From contig NZ_NHSH01000011.1 in the NCBI RefSeq assembly GCF_016653315.1, forward strand, positions 1 to 57,609: a stretch of 57,609 nucleotides of DNA, read 5' to 3'. The notes below the pieces were generated by a model that saw nothing but the letters and a program-made list of their open reading frames with translations, did no database searches and was not told where the DNA came from. Made by a program: the position numbers and the translations under genes. The DNA comes from Halochromatium roseum. Its GTDB lineage: Bacteria > Pseudomonadota > Gammaproteobacteria > Chromatiales > Chromatiaceae. Shown here one piece after another: positions 45,679-56,000 of this stretch. How positions within the stretch are numbered: the first letter of the stretch is position 1; every line of letters starts with the position of its first letter.

Positions 45679-46185
45679 TCATTTGACCTCAATCTTCTGC
45701 CGCTTGGTCTGCTCTAACTTCGGCAGATGGACCTCAAGGATGCCGTTCTTGAAGCTGGCCTCAATGGCCTCGGTATCGAGCCCTGTCGGCAACCGCATGG
45801 TCCGACTAAAGGCCCCGTGGACGATCTCGGAGCGGTAGACATGGTCACCGTCCCGCGTCTCCTCATGGTGACGCTCACCATGGATGGTCAGTAGATCACC
45901 CGCCAGATCAAGCTGGAGCGCCTCCTTGTCGATACCCGGCACCTCCGCGCGGATGAGCAGCTCATCGTCTCGATCGATCATGTCCACACGCGGGACACGA
46001 ATATCAAGATCCGGCTGGAATGGCGCCCAATCCGGCCACAGACTCCGAAACGGCTGCAGCACACCGCGGTGCATCATGCGATCAAACAGATGATCCATCT
46101 CCTCGAACCAACGGTTCTCCCGTGCTTGCAGTGCTTGGGCCTCTTGTCGCTCTTCTCTCTTCAGTGCTTTCTCTTTCGTGTTCAT
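45679..46185 (-). CDS. Small heat shock protein (Hsp20/alpha-crystallin)
   Basis: 168 residues. The alpha-crystallin domain spans about 60-165: VPRVDMIDRDDELLIRAEVP, GIDKEALQLDLAGDLLTIHG, FSRTMRLPTGLDTEAIEASF, then KNGILEVHLPK, with the conserved GILEVHLPK and the basic end KRQKIEVK. The N-terminal arm is highly charged (KEKALKREERQEAQALQARE). ATP-independent holdase chaperone. AAGGAGG at 46192-46198 is a strong ribosome-binding site. A weak sigma-32-like pair (CTTGCGA ... TCTATGTTTA) lies upstream around 46270-46310. Confidence 0.95.
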   Translation of the reverse strand: MNTKEKALKREERQEAQALQARENRWFEEMDHLFDRMMHRGVLQPFRSLWPDWAPFQPDLDIRVPRVDMIDRDDELLIRAEVPGIDKEALQLDLAGDLLTIHGERHHEETRDGDHVYRSEIVHGAFSRTMRLPTGLDTEAIEASFKNGILEVHLPKLEQTKRQKIEVK

Positions 46186-46327
46186 GGTCAGCCTCCTTCT
46201 TTGCCGCGCCCTTGCTGCTTCCTTACCTCACTCCTACCCTTTGCGATCCCGACTCATCAGACTCCTTTTCCCCTTCCTTCATTCTAAACATAGACCAGAA
46301 AAGACCAGGTCGCAAGGTCGGAAAAGA

Positions 46328-47455
46328 TCAGGAAAACCCTGATTGCACAGTAGGATGCACAATGACGCGCTGCCTTAACGAGGGACCACGACGCCAGAAC
46401 TGACGCAGCCCGGCAAGGGACACCCGCCAGCAGCGGCCATCGCAGAGATCCAGCTCAATCGCGGCCAGCCGCCGCCCCCGCAGCGCGTTGATCGCCGCCT
46501 GTAAACGGGCCTCCAAGCGCGCCACCGCGGTCAACCAAGCGTCGACATCGGCATCCAGCAAGCCGTCCGCCATGTCATCCGCGACCAGCAAGGTGCCCGG
46601 CTGATCGGCGGGCGCCGCGGCCGGCAAGACCTCGAGCCCGGCGGCCGCCGCCAAGCCCCGCGCCAACGCCTGATCGGCACAGAGTCGCGACCAGGCTTGC
46701 GGCCCCCCAGAGTCCATCGCCAGTGGCTGCCAGCGTCCAGCGCCCGAGATCCAGAGCGCGTTCACCGCCGGTTGCCCACGCTGCTGCCGCGCCGCATTCA
46801 CCGGTGACTGAAACAGCAACATCTGCAGCTCGCTCATCAGCGCCGCCCAGCGTCGCGCATCCGGGCCAGTCGGCAAGAAGCCATCGATGTGGCGGCCGAT
46901 CACCCTCTCCAGCGGATGGGTCTCCAGCCGCGGCGGTTCAGGCAGTTGCAGATACCAACGCGAGGCCACCGGCGCCAGCAGCCGCAAGCCATCCTCGGCA
47001 AGATGCGCGTTGACCTCCGCCACCAGCGCATCGGCCTCGGCCTGGCTGATCCCCAGATGACGGGCGTCGAACAACCGCAGCTGATCGCGATCCGCGCGCA
47101 GATGCACCGGATCGGCCTGCAGCACCACACCCTGCCGATCCCAGCGCGGATCATCCACGGCACGCGCATAGGGCGCGCTCGAGGCCGCACCGAAGAGCTG
47201 CAGCAGATGCTGGGTCGGGCTGGCTGGCTCGGACTGGCTGTGGCTCTGGTTCTGGTTCTGGCTTTGGTTCCGGGCTTGGGCTGAGGCCCGTGGATCAGGA
47301 TCGGACTGAGACGTGCGCTGAAGCCGACCACGCTTGAGCACCAGATCCAACGCAGGTGTTGCCAACGCCTGCTCGGGCAATAACGGGACGGGCCCAAACA
47401 GACCTGGCGCAAGCACCCTCAACCCGGGATCAACTTGCCTCGCATGCTCGGTCAT
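46328..47455 (-). CDS. RpfE-like / cofactor-independent phosphoglycerate mutase-like regulatory protein
   Basis: 375 residues of a gammaproteobacterial family annotated as RpfE-type regulatory protein or phosphoglycerate mutase-like. Recognisable parts: VHLRADRDQLRLFDARHLGI, HLAEDGLRLLAPVASRWYLQ, and RRWAALMSELQMLLFQSPVN then ARQQRGQPAVNALWISGAGR. It lacks the metal-binding Asp/His set expected of a true mutase, so catalysis is doubtful. A Gln/Asn/Ser insert (NQSQNQNQSHSQSEP) near residue 63-78 is encoded by the same CCAGAA hexamer seen in aguB. Function unknown. Confidence 0.7.
   Translation of the reverse strand: MTEHARQVDPGLRVLAPGLFGPVPLLPEQALATPALDLVLKRGRLQRTSQSDPDPRASAQARNQSQNQNQSHSQSEPASPTQHLLQLFGAASSAPYARAVDDPRWDRQGVVLQADPVHLRADRDQLRLFDARHLGISQAEADALVAEVNAHLAEDGLRLLAPVASRWYLQLPEPPRLETHPLERVIGRHIDGFLPTGPDARRWAALMSELQMLLFQSPVNAARQQRGQPAVNALWISGAGRWQPLAMDSGGPQAWSRLCADQALARGLAAAAGLEVLPAAAPADQPGTLLVADDMADGLLDADVDAWLTAVARLEARLQAAINALRGRRLAAIELDLCDGRCWRVSLAGLRQFWRRGPSLRQRVIVHPTVQSGFS
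47246..47271 (-). repeat. Hexanucleotide repeat inside the RpfE-like gene
   Basis: CTGGTTCTGGTTCTGG on the plus strand, i.e. CCAGAA units on the coding strand, giving NQNQ in the product. Confidence 0.8.
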
Positions 47456-47522
47456 CGCTGGACCTCAGTCAGGCTGGATGGATAGCAACCGCAAGGATCT
47501 GTGTCTCTCTGTGCCGGAAAGC

Positions 47523-47576
47523 GCCTAACGCCTTGTAACGCCTTGGGCAAACCTCACACTTGGGCAAACCTCATAA
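47523..47576. repeat. Tandem repeats at the prfC 3' end
   Basis: TAACGCCTTG twice (47526-47545), then TTGGGCAAACCTCA twice (47543-47574), ending inside the prfC stop region. Confidence 0.8.
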
Positions 47577-49151
47577 CTCGCGCGTCGCCAGGAAGCGGAT
47601 CTCCGGCCAACGCTCTTGAGTCAGATCCAGATTGACCCGCGTCGGCGCCAGATACACCAGCTGATCATCGCCATCCAAGGCCAGGTTCTCGTAGGCCTTC
47701 TCTTGGAAGCGCGCCAGCATCTTCGGGTCATCGCACTCGACCCAGCGAGCGGTATTGACGCTGATCGCCTCAACCACCGCCTCGACCCCGTATTCACCCT
47801 TGAGCCGATAGGCGGCGACCTCGAACTGCAGCACACCGACGGCGCCGAGGATGATGTCGTTGTTCTTCAGCGGTCGAAAGACCTGGGTCGCACCCTCCTC
47901 GCATAGCTGCAGCACGCCCTTCTGCAGCGCCTTGGTCTTCAGTGGGTCTTTGAGCACCACGCGCCGGAACAGCTCCGGGGCAAAATAGGGCACGCCCTCG
48001 TACTTGAGATCCTCGCCCTCGCTGAAGGTATCGCCGATCTGGATGGTGCCATGGTTGTGCAGACCGATGATGTCACCCGGCCAGGCCTCCTCGACCTGCC
48101 GCCGCTCATCGGCCTGGAAGGTGATGGCATTGGCGACCTGCACCGACTTACCGATGCGCACATGGCGCATCTTCATGCCTTTCTTGTAGCTGCCCGAGCA
48201 GACGCGCAGGAAGGCGACGCGGTCGCGATGCGCCGGGTCCATGTTGGCCTGGATCTTAAAGACGAAGCCGGTAAATTTCGGCTCGCTTGGCGCAACCAGC
48301 CGCTCACGCGTTGGACGTGGCAACGGTGCTGGGGCGTACTCGACAAAGGCATCAAGCAGCTCCTTGACGCCAAAGTTGTTGATCGCCGAGCCGAAGAACA
48401 CCGGCGTCTGCTTGCCAGCCAGATAGTCATCCAGATCCAGCGGATGGCTCGCGCCTTGCACCAGCTCCAGCTCCTCGCGCAGCTCATCAGCTTGATCGCC
48501 GAGCAGATCATTCATACGCGGGTTATCGAGCCCGTCGATCACCTCGCCGGTCTGGATCTTGCCGCCATGGGTGGCACTGAACAGATGGGTGCGATCATGG
48601 CGCAGGTCGTAGACCCCCTTGAAGCGCTTGCCCATGCCGATCGGCCAGGTCACCGGCGCGCATTGGATCTGCAGCACCTGCTCGATCTCGTCCAAGACCT
48701 CGATCGCATCGCGCCCCTCGCGATCGAGCTTGTTGACGAAGGTGAGGATCGGGGTGCTGCGCAGCCGGCAGACGTCCATCAGCTTGATGGTCCGTTCCTC
48801 AACGCCCTTGGCGACATCGATCACCATCAGCGCCGAGTCGACCGCGGTCAGGGTGCGATAGGTGTCCTCGGAGAAGTCGCCATGGCCCGGGGTATCGAGC
48901 AGGTTGACGATCGACTCATGATACGGAAACTGCATCACCGAGGAGGTCACCGAGATGCCACGCTGCTTCTCGAGTTCCATCCAATCGGAGGTCGCATGGC
49001 GCGCCGCCTTGCGGCCCTTGACGGTGCCGGCGAGCTGAATGGCGCCGCCGAACAGCAGCAGTTTCTCGGTCAGGGTGGTCTTACCGGCATCGGGATGCGA
49101 GATGATCGCAAAGGTACGCCGGCGGTGGAGCTGTTCTTCCAGCTGGGACAT
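47571..49151 (-). CDS. prfC: Peptide chain release factor 3
   Basis: 526 residues, normal length. GTPase that recycles RF1/RF2 from the ribosome. G-domain motifs: G1 [14 protein letters not shown]2 region [15 protein letters not shown]3 [13 protein letters not shown]4 [13 protein letters not shown]3-specific stretches include [12 protein letters not shown] and [19 protein letters not shown] near the C-terminus. It ends [10 protein letters not shown]. It is divergent from the antiporter gene. Confidence 0.97.
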   Translation of the reverse strand: MSQLEEQLHRRRTFAIISHPDAGKTTLTEKLLLFGGAIQLAGTVKGRKAARHATSDWMELEKQRGISVTSSVMQFPYHESIVNLLDTPGHGDFSEDTYRTLTAVDSALMVIDVAKGVEERTIKLMDVCRLRSTPILTFVNKLDREGRDAIEVLDEIEQVLQIQCAPVTWPIGMGKRFKGVYDLRHDRTHLFSATHGGKIQTGEVIDGLDNPRMNDLLGDQADELREELELVQGASHPLDLDDYLAGKQTPVFFGSAINNFGVKELLDAFVEYAPAPLPRPTRERLVAPSEPKFTGFVFKIQANMDPAHRDRVAFLRVCSGSYKKGMKMRHVRIGKSVQVANAITFQADERRQVEEAWPGDIIGLHNHGTIQIGDTFSEGEDLKYEGVPYFAPELFRRVVLKDPLKTKALQKGVLQLCEEGATQVFRPLKNNDIILGAVGVLQFEVAAYRLKGEYGVEAVVEAISVNTARWVECDDPKMLARFQEKAYENLALDGDDQLVYLAPTRVNLDLTQERWPEIRFLATREL

Positions 49152-49345
49152 GATCTCTAGCTGCCTGGGTTGGCGCGTCGCAAAACCGGTTAGTGTAACC
49201 GAGGCTTGGCTCCGGCAGCATCAGAACCTGACGATTTCAAAGCCCGCCGGCTCCGCCCTGCCCCTTACTTGAACCGGTGCCCGGATCACCGCCCTCGCTG
49301 CCATCCCGATCACTGCACGTGCTAGTGTATGAATTGGCCCTCAAG

Positions 49346-51103
49346 ATGTGCGAATCCATGCCACTCAGCCTACCCATTAGCCTGCCCATTAGCCTGCCCA
49401 TTAGCCTGCCCATTAGCCTGCCGATTAGCCTGCCCATTAGCCTACCGGCCTTCGATCCGTTCACCGAGCTAGCGCTGCTACTGGTCCTCGCGGCGGCAGC
49501 CGGCGCGCTCGCGGTGCGACTGCGCCAGCCGGTCTTGATCGCCTACATCATCGTCGGTATCGCGGTTGGGCCGGCTGGGTTCGAGCTGGTGAAATCGCAC
49601 GATCAGGTCAGCGTGCTGGCACAGATCGGCGTCTCGGTGCTGCTGTTCGTCGTTGGGCTCAAGCTCGATCTGACGCGCGTGCGCGACATCGGTAAGGTGG
49701 CGCTGGCGACCGGCCTGGGCCAGCTCGCCTTCACCATCGTCTTTGGCTTCGTGCTCATCCTGGCGCTCGGTAAAGGCGTGGTCGAGGCGCTCTATATCGC
49801 CGTCGCCCTGACCTTCTCGAGCACCATCATCATCGTCAAGCTGCTCTCCGACAAGGGGGAGCTGGATGCCTTGCACGGGCGCATCGCGATCGGCTTCCTG
49901 ATCGTGCAGGACATCGCCGTGGTGGTTGCGATGATGGCGATGAGCGCGCTCGGCGCCGGTGGCGACGCACCGGTCTGGGAGATCGCCGTCTCGCTCGCCG
50001 CCCGCATCCTCGGCGCGGCGCTGCTGATGTTCCTGCTCATGCGTTATCTGATCCCGCCGCTGCTGCGCAGCATGGCGCGCTCGCAGGAGCTGCTGCTGAT
50101 CTTCGCCATCGCCTGGGGCACCGGGCTGGCGGCGCTCGGCGAATGGGTCGGCTTCTCCAAGGAGGCCGGTGCCTTCCTGGCCGGATTCTCGCTCGCCTCC
50201 ACCGTCTACCGCGAGGCGATCAGCGCACGCCTGAGCGGTATCCGTGATTTCCTCTTGCTCTTCTTCTTCGTCGACCTGGGCGCCGAGCTCGATTTCTCAA
50301 CCCTGGGTGCCGAGATCTTGCCGGCCATCCTGCTCTCGCTCTTCGTGCTCATCGGCAATCCGTTGATCGTCATGACCATCATGGGCGTGATGGGCTACCG
50401 CAAGCGCACCGGTTTCCTGGCCGGCCTGACGGTGGCGCAGATCAGCGAGTTCTCGATCGTCTTCATCGCCATGGGCATTGGACTCGGCCACATCGGCGTC
50501 CAGGCGCTTGGGGTGACCACCCTGGTCGGCATCGTCACCATCACCCTGTCGACCTATATGATCCTGTATTCGCAGCCGTTGTATCGGTTGCTGGCGCCGC
50601 TGCTCGGCGTCTTCGAGCGGCGCACGCCCTTCCGCGAGATCGCCGCCGAGGCGCAGGTTTCAGCGGATCTGCGCCCACAGGTGTTGGTCCTTGGCCTCGG
50701 CCGCTATGGGCTGCGCTTGGCGAAGCGTTTGAGCGCTGCGGACATGCGCGTGCTCGGGGTTGATTGTGACCCTGATCTGGTGCGCCATCTCACGCAAGAC
50801 GAACTCCCGGTCTGCTTTGGCGACGGCCATGACCCCGCCTTTCTCGACACCTTGCCGCTGGATGGCTTGCAATGGGTGATCAGCACCCTGCCGGATATCG
50901 ACTCGAATCGGATGCTGCTGCAGGCCTTGGCGGAGCGCCGCTTCAACGGCGAGATCGCCGTGGTCGCACGCGACGAGGCCCGCGGCGCCCAGCTCTGGCG
51001 TGCCGGTGCGCCGATCATCCTCTACCCGTTCCGCGATGCGGTGGATTTCGCCGCTGATAACATCATCGACATCCAGCGCAAACGCACCGCTGAAGGCCGC
51101 TAG
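49346..51103 (+). CDS. CPA2 cation:proton antiporter with TrkA-N domain (KefB/C-like)
   Basis: About 585 residues. Twelve or so membrane helices follow FDPFTELALLLVLAAAAGAL. LTFSSTIIIVKLLSDKGELD and GFLIVQDIAVVVAMMAM (with the transport Asp), and FSKEAGAFLAGFSLASTVYR, are CPA2 signatures. A C-terminal Rossmann TrkA-N domain starts at QVLVLGLGRYGLRLAKRLSA and binds NAD(H), as in KefB/KefC. It likely moves K+ or Na+ in exchange for H+. The start is taken at 49346 (MCESMPLS). GTG at 49277 and ATG at 49358 are alternatives. The N-terminus contains (LPIS) six times before the first helix. The end overlaps the convergent usp gene by 4 bp. Confidence 0.9.
   Translation: MCESMPLSLPISLPISLPISLPISLPISLPISLPAFDPFTELALLLVLAAAAGALAVRLRQPVLIAYIIVGIAVGPAGFELVKSHDQVSVLAQIGVSVLLFVVGLKLDLTRVRDIGKVALATGLGQLAFTIVFGFVLILALGKGVVEALYIAVALTFSSTIIIVKLLSDKGELDALHGRIAIGFLIVQDIAVVVAMMAMSALGAGGDAPVWEIAVSLAARILGAALLMFLLMRYLIPPLLRSMARSQELLLIFAIAWGTGLAALGEWVGFSKEAGAFLAGFSLASTVYREAISARLSGIRDFLLLFFFVDLGAELDFSTLGAEILPAILLSLFVLIGNPLIVMTIMGVMGYRKRTGFLAGLTVAQISEFSIVFIAMGIGLGHIGVQALGVTTLVGIVTITLSTYMILYSQPLYRLLAPLLGVFERRTPFREIAAEAQVSADLRPQVLVLGLGRYGLRLAKRLSAADMRVLGVDCDPDLVRHLTQDELPVCFGDGHDPAFLDTLPLDGLQWVISTLPDIDSNRMLLQALAERRFNGEIAVVARDEARGAQLWRAGAPIILYPFRDAVDFAADNIIDIQRKRTAEGR
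49369..49446 (+). repeat. 12-bp tandem repeat in the antiporter N-terminus
   Basis: CCTGCCCATTAG repeated six times with single-base variants, plus a partial seventh, in frame, encoding LPIS repeats. Confidence 0.95.
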
Positions 51104-52080
51104 GCGGCGACCGGGCTGACGAAACCCTCAGGCTTCACCGCCAACACCGCGCAGTCGATCCGTTGGAGCACCGCCTCCGCGGTATTGCCGATCAAGAGTC
51201 CGGAAACCCCCGTACGCCCCAGCGTCCCCAGCACCAGGATGTCGGCATCGATGCGCGTCGCCAGCGCGGGCAGCTCTTCGCGCGGAGAACCCTTAGGCAG
51301 ATGCCGCACGGGATTGAGCCACTGCATGGTCTCGGTCCCAGCTCGCACCTCCAGATCCGCGAGCGCCCGTTCCAGGGCCTGGCTATGGCGGCGACGCTCG
51401 GCCTCGATGTAGGCATCGATCTTGGTCTCGGCGGGTGTGGCGATCATGCCTCCACGCAAGATCGGCTCGCCGAGCGCGGTCCAAACGTGCGCGACGTGCA
51501 GTTCGGCAAACTCCGAGGTCGCCAGCGCGGCCGCGAAATCCAGGATGGTCGCATTCAGCGCCTGCTGCTGCGCTTGTTCCTTGTTAGGCCCAAGCGGCGC
51601 CACATCGACCGCCGCTAACACGCGGCGGTAATTCAACGCGTCCTGCGGACGTCCCAGCCAGAGCGGGCAGGGACATTTGCGCAGTAGATGCAGATCCTCA
51701 CTGCCGAACAGCGCGGCCATCGGCGGCTTGTAACCAACGCACTTCATCACCAGGTCATGGTTGTGTCGCAACACCTCCCAAATTACCTCGCGAAAGAGCT
51801 TCCCGGTCAGCACCTTGGTCTCGATCGCGACCGTTTCTCGCAGCGGCTCGACCAGCGCGTTTAGGCAACGCTCACTCTCAGCAAGGCTCGCCGCTTGCAG
51901 ATCATCGGTGGTGAGATCCAGACCCTCCAATGGTGTTCCAGCCGGCAGCGACTCGATCACTGATACCACCTTGAGCCGGGCCTGATTGCCACGCGCTAAC
52001 GCGACGGCACGCTCCAGACCGCAAGGTTGCTCGGCCTCCTGATCCAAGACATAGAGGATATTGGTAAAGTGCTTCATCAC
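51100..52080 (-). CDS. Tandem universal stress protein (UspE-like)
   Basis: 326 residues with two Usp domains. The first (FTNILYVLDQEAEQPCGLER...) lacks the ATP loop. The second ends with ADILVLGTLGRTGVSGLLIG-NTAEAVL, which fits G-2x-G-9x-G-N/S and should bind ATP. Cytosolic stress-adaptation factor. Usp proteins are regulated by growth arrest, low oxygen and osmotic stress in related bacteria. It is convergent with and overlaps the antiporter gene by 4 bp, which may be coincidence. Confidence 0.93.
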   Translation of the reverse strand: MMKHFTNILYVLDQEAEQPCGLERAVALARGNQARLKVVSVIESLPAGTPLEGLDLTTDDLQAASLAESERCLNALVEPLRETVAIETKVLTGKLFREVIWEVLRHNHDLVMKCVGYKPPMAALFGSEDLHLLRKCPCPLWLGRPQDALNYRRVLAAVDVAPLGPNKEQAQQQALNATILDFAAALATSEFAELHVAHVWTALGEPILRGGMIATPAETKIDAYIEAERRRHSQALERALADLEVRAGTETMQWLNPVRHLPKGSPREELPALATRIDADILVLGTLGRTGVSGLLIGNTAEAVLQRIDCAVLAVKPEGFVSPVAA

Positions 52081-52168
52081 TGATCCGCGCCTCGGTAAAG
52101 GATGCGTGTCTTGGCTAACAGTCGCTTCGCCAAGTCTCTCGGTCCAGCCTCAAGCAATCCAGCCCCAA

Positions 52169-52247
52169 GATAAACGATAAACGGGACTCAAGCAGGCGTG
52201 CGCCATCTGCTGTTCATCCTGTTGACAACATCTTGTTGACAACATTC
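52169..52247. repeat. Tandem repeats upstream of the Hen1-like gene
   Basis: GATAAAC twice (52169-52182) and TGTTGACAACATCT / TGTTGACAACATTC, 14 bp twice (52220-52247). The second contains two copies of TTGACA, a -35-like hexamer. Confidence 0.8.
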
Positions 52248-52297
52248 TAGCCTCGAAGGGCATAGTGAACCTTCATTGAACCCCATCGTTGACATTG

Positions 52298-52948
52298 ATG
52301 CACTGGAATCAAGAAGCCATCACAGTACTGCACGAAGAGCGCCTCGAGGCCGTCATCGACGCCGTGCGAGCAAGCGGCGCCCGTCGTCTGCTCGACCTTG
52401 GCTGTGGCGAGGGGGAACTGCTCGTGCGACTCGCGCAGGAGCCGAGACTTGAGCACATCCTAGGGCTCGACCTGGATGCCCGCTGTCTTGAGCAGGCGCG
52501 GCTGCGGCTCGATTCGATCAGCACCGAGTCACCCAGGACGCGAGGCAGCGAACGCCAAGGTCACAGGATCGAGCTGCGGCACGGCTCGCTGACCGAGCCC
52601 GACGCGGGCCTCCTCGGCTTCGACTGCGTCCTCCTGATCGAGACCATCGAGCACATCGACCCCCGGGATCTCGCCCAAGTGGAGCAAGCAATCTTTGCCC
52701 GGATGCGCCCGCAAACGGTGATCATCACCACCCCGAATGCCGAGTACAACCCACTACTTGAGGTGCCACCGAACCGCTTTCGCCATCCCGACCATCGTTT
52801 CGAATGGGACCGCCCGCGGTTCCAGCACTGGACGCGCGGTGTTGCACAACGGCATGGCTATGGGCTGCGCCACCGGGACATCGGTGGCGTGCATCCGGCT
52901 TGTGGCGGTGCTAGCCAGATGGCGCTGTTTCGGCGTCAGCCTCTCTAG
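52298..52948 (+). CDS. Stand-alone Hen1-like RNA 3'-terminal methyltransferase
   Basis: 216 residues from the ATG at 52298 (MHWNQEAITVLHEERLEAVI); a TTG at 52289 is possible. Motif I RRLLDLGCGEGELLVRLA binds SAM. The diagnostic part is FDCVLLIETIEHIDPRDL, then TVIITTPNAEYNPLLE and RHPDHRFEWDRPRFQHW, which match the metal-binding E-x-x-E-H...H core of Hen1, the enzyme that 2'-O-methylates RNA 3' ends. In the bacterial RNA-repair system Hen1 is a larger protein acting with Pnkp. Here only the methyltransferase domain exists and no Pnkp is in the window. The substrate is unknown. Confidence 0.8.
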   Translation: MHWNQEAITVLHEERLEAVIDAVRASGARRLLDLGCGEGELLVRLAQEPRLEHILGLDLDARCLEQARLRLDSISTESPRTRGSERQGHRIELRHGSLTEPDAGLLGFDCVLLIETIEHIDPRDLAQVEQAIFARMRPQTVIITTPNAEYNPLLEVPPNRFRHPDHRFEWDRPRFQHWTRGVAQRHGYGLRHRDIGGVHPACGGASQMALFRRQPL

Positions 52949-53081
52949 CATCACACCGCTGAAAGCCACCCCATCCTTGCCCTGCCATCATCACCAATCG
53001 TTTGCGTCCGCGCAGCGGATACAACAAGATCCATTGGAGAATAGCCATTAGAGCGACATACAGTCGACTTGGCTCACGATG

Positions 53082-56000
53082 TCAGCGCTCTCTCTCCAAG
53101 AGCGCATTGGGGACATCCCGATTGCTCGAGTCCGACTTCGGTTCGACCGTCGAGCGACGCGCAATATATTCCAGCGGTACACCAGATGCAGAGAACTTCT
53201 GAGAAATACGGTCCCAGAACTCGGTTAATACACGAGCACGAGCAATATAGGTCACATCCGTATACCAACGCACTTCGTATTTTGTCAACACTATCTCGCC
53301 GGCCACTTCCGTACCCACGGCCAATATCTGCTTTTGCATATCCTGCCGAATCAACTGACACTCATCCACAGCGGCAGTAATCAAGAGTAGCACCTTGCGA
53401 ACATCATAGGCTGGCGACACATAGACATGAGTAAAGTCGCGTAGTGGCATCTGATGCGTGTAATTGATGATCGCAGACTCCGCGACTCGGCTGTTGGGCA
53501 TCGTAATGTTATAGTTCATTACGTTAGCAATTCGCGTCGTTCGCCATGAGACACTCTCAACTCGACCAAACTCAGTCTCACCGAGTTTGATGTCATTACT
53601 AATCTGAATAATGTCACCAATGCGGAATGGGCGCTCAACAAACAACGTAATCCCGCCAATCAGATTAGACAAGGTCTCTTTCGCGGCAATTGCAATCGCG
53701 AATCCACCAATACCAAGACCTGCCAAAATGACGCCGATATTGAAGCCAAGACTACTCAGTACCAGCATAAAGGCAAGAACCAACACCAGAATGCGAAAGG
53801 CAGCAAAGCCAAAGGAGAGTGCAAACAACGTGTGCGTACTTTCAGGCGCACCCGACATCTCCAAATCACGAACCTTGCGGTCGACGAGACGCTTGACCCC
53901 AGCAATCAATAGCCAGGCGAACCCGATGATCACTAGGATCTCTACAACCACCTTTAACAGGGCGCGGAGCCGCGCCTGAGTGCGCTGCTCATGCTCAACC
54001 CCAAGCTCACCTTCAAGAAAATAGGCCTTTTCGAGCTGGGTACTGGGACGCTGACTCTCAGCCAGCGCAGCCAATTCCTCATCCGTATGTCCCAAGAGCC
54101 GCTTGACCTGGCGCTGTAATGCTAAATCCAACGCACTAATCTCACCTTCTCGCTCCTGATACAGCGCGATTTCGCGCACAAGCGTATCCACTTGCCTCTG
54201 CTCAAACAGTGCAATCCATTGCTGCAAGGCCAGCATTTGCGCATGATGCGATAGCAGCTGATTGCTCGCTTCTTCGACAAACTCAGCCCGATCCTGCTCC
54301 AAGATAGCGGGCGCAAGCTCTAGCTGTTGGCCGGTGCGTTCAGCATAATCAGCCAATAACTTTTCCGCCTCATCGGGCTGAAACTGCGCGCGTAACCGCA
54401 CCCAGGCACCCTCTTGCTCCCGTTCTAATGCCTTCAACTGAGCCCGTAGCATGGGCAGATAGTCGCTAACGGTTTGCTGATCATCTCGCACCAGCTGGAG
54501 TAAATAGGCCACCTTCTCTTGCTCAGTAGCCAACAAGGCTTGCTTAGATTCCACCATCACCAGCTCCTGGTAATGGCTACGCATCAGCTCTGTCAACTCT
54601 TCTGCTCGCTCCGATGGCAGAAAGCCCAGCGCTGATTCCAAGAAACCGCTCCCCGCACGCATGCGATTCTCAGCCTGCTGTTCAAGTCTTTGGCGCTCGC
54701 CCTCAGTCAACTGCTCTTGATCTGTTGTGCGCTCATCCTCAAGGCGCTGAATATCGGCCAAGAGATCAAGCCTTTGTCCAACGAGCGACTGCAGCGTCTC
54801 GGCCAGCTCATCTCGCTCGGTCTGAGCTGGGTCCTCTGCTGCCAAACGGGAAAGGCGAAGACGAACATGAGACCGACGATTGATGAGCTCCTTCAGCTCT
54901 GCCTCCAATGCCTCGATAGGCGCCTTGGCAAGCGCACCGATCAACCCCTCAGGCGCTTGCTCCGGAGCTAAATCGCCACGCCCGAGCTGTTTCTTGAGCT
55001 CAACGGCCGTGGCATATTGTTGCAGCGAAAGTCGATGAATCTCAGACAGAGCATCAATAAACTCCGCTTGTGCTTTTTCGAGTGCATTAAGCACTTCGAT
55101 GAGCTGCGTGCGGTCTTCTTGGCGCGCCTGCCCGTTCTGCTGTCGCGTGGAGAGGAGGTTTTGGAACGCCTTAAGGCCGGCAACGTCAGCCGATAACCCC
55201 CCGCTGCCAGGCTGCTGAACATCGACTACCTCTTGCTCTGTTACCTGCTTCTGTTCCGATTCCTCGGAATCCGCCTTGGTCTCATCTGCCGCTGCCGATG
55301 CTTCAGCGTTGGGCTGAACCGTCGCCAATGGTGCACCAGATGTTGCTGGCGACTCCAAGCCCGAGAGGTCGTAGAGCGTCTCTTGGATTCTCTGTTTTTC
55401 CTGCTGCACAGAGGCATCTGACATCTTGACTAAGGGGTCCGTGAACGTATCAATCGTCTTGCGCAGCGCTGCCGCTTGCTCCGACAATTCACCGATCACC
55501 TGCCGCTGCTCGTCGAGCGTTTGGCGTTGCGCCACCAAGGTTTCAGCATCACTGACAAAACGAGCGATCAAGCCTTCACCGTCGAGCTCGGTCAGCTCTT
55601 GTTGCCATTCCTGCGCCTGTCTTGCCGATGCCAATGTTTGCTCTAAATCTGCAAGACGTTGGTTTGCCTTGACATGCGCTAACCGAATCTCCTCCAACCG
55701 TGTTTCCAATGCAGCCGACTGCTCAGTAACGCCTTGGCTAATTGCATCGATCTCCTGCACACTCTCTTGTATTGATGCGTTATATTGTGCAATGCGATCT
55801 AGATCAACGTCTTTCCCAAGTGCCGCGCCTCTTGTCCCAAGCAGTTCAGCCAAGAGACGCATCTTTTTAAGATGCTCCTGCAAGATGCCTGTTTCCGCTT
55901 TGACAACCTCAGTCAGCTCGGCAATCTCGGCCAGTCTTTCTTCATAGCCGTTCAGCTCGACAAGCCGAGACTCGTAACCTGTAATCAATGCCTTCAAGGC

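Noticed and set aside
48051-49160. 369-codon plus-strand frame opposite prfC
   Set aside because: Shadow of release factor 3, whose GTPase motifs are complete.
49369-49446. CRISPR-like repeat
   Set aside because: Units are adjacent with no spacers and lie in frame in a gene. It is a coding tandem repeat.
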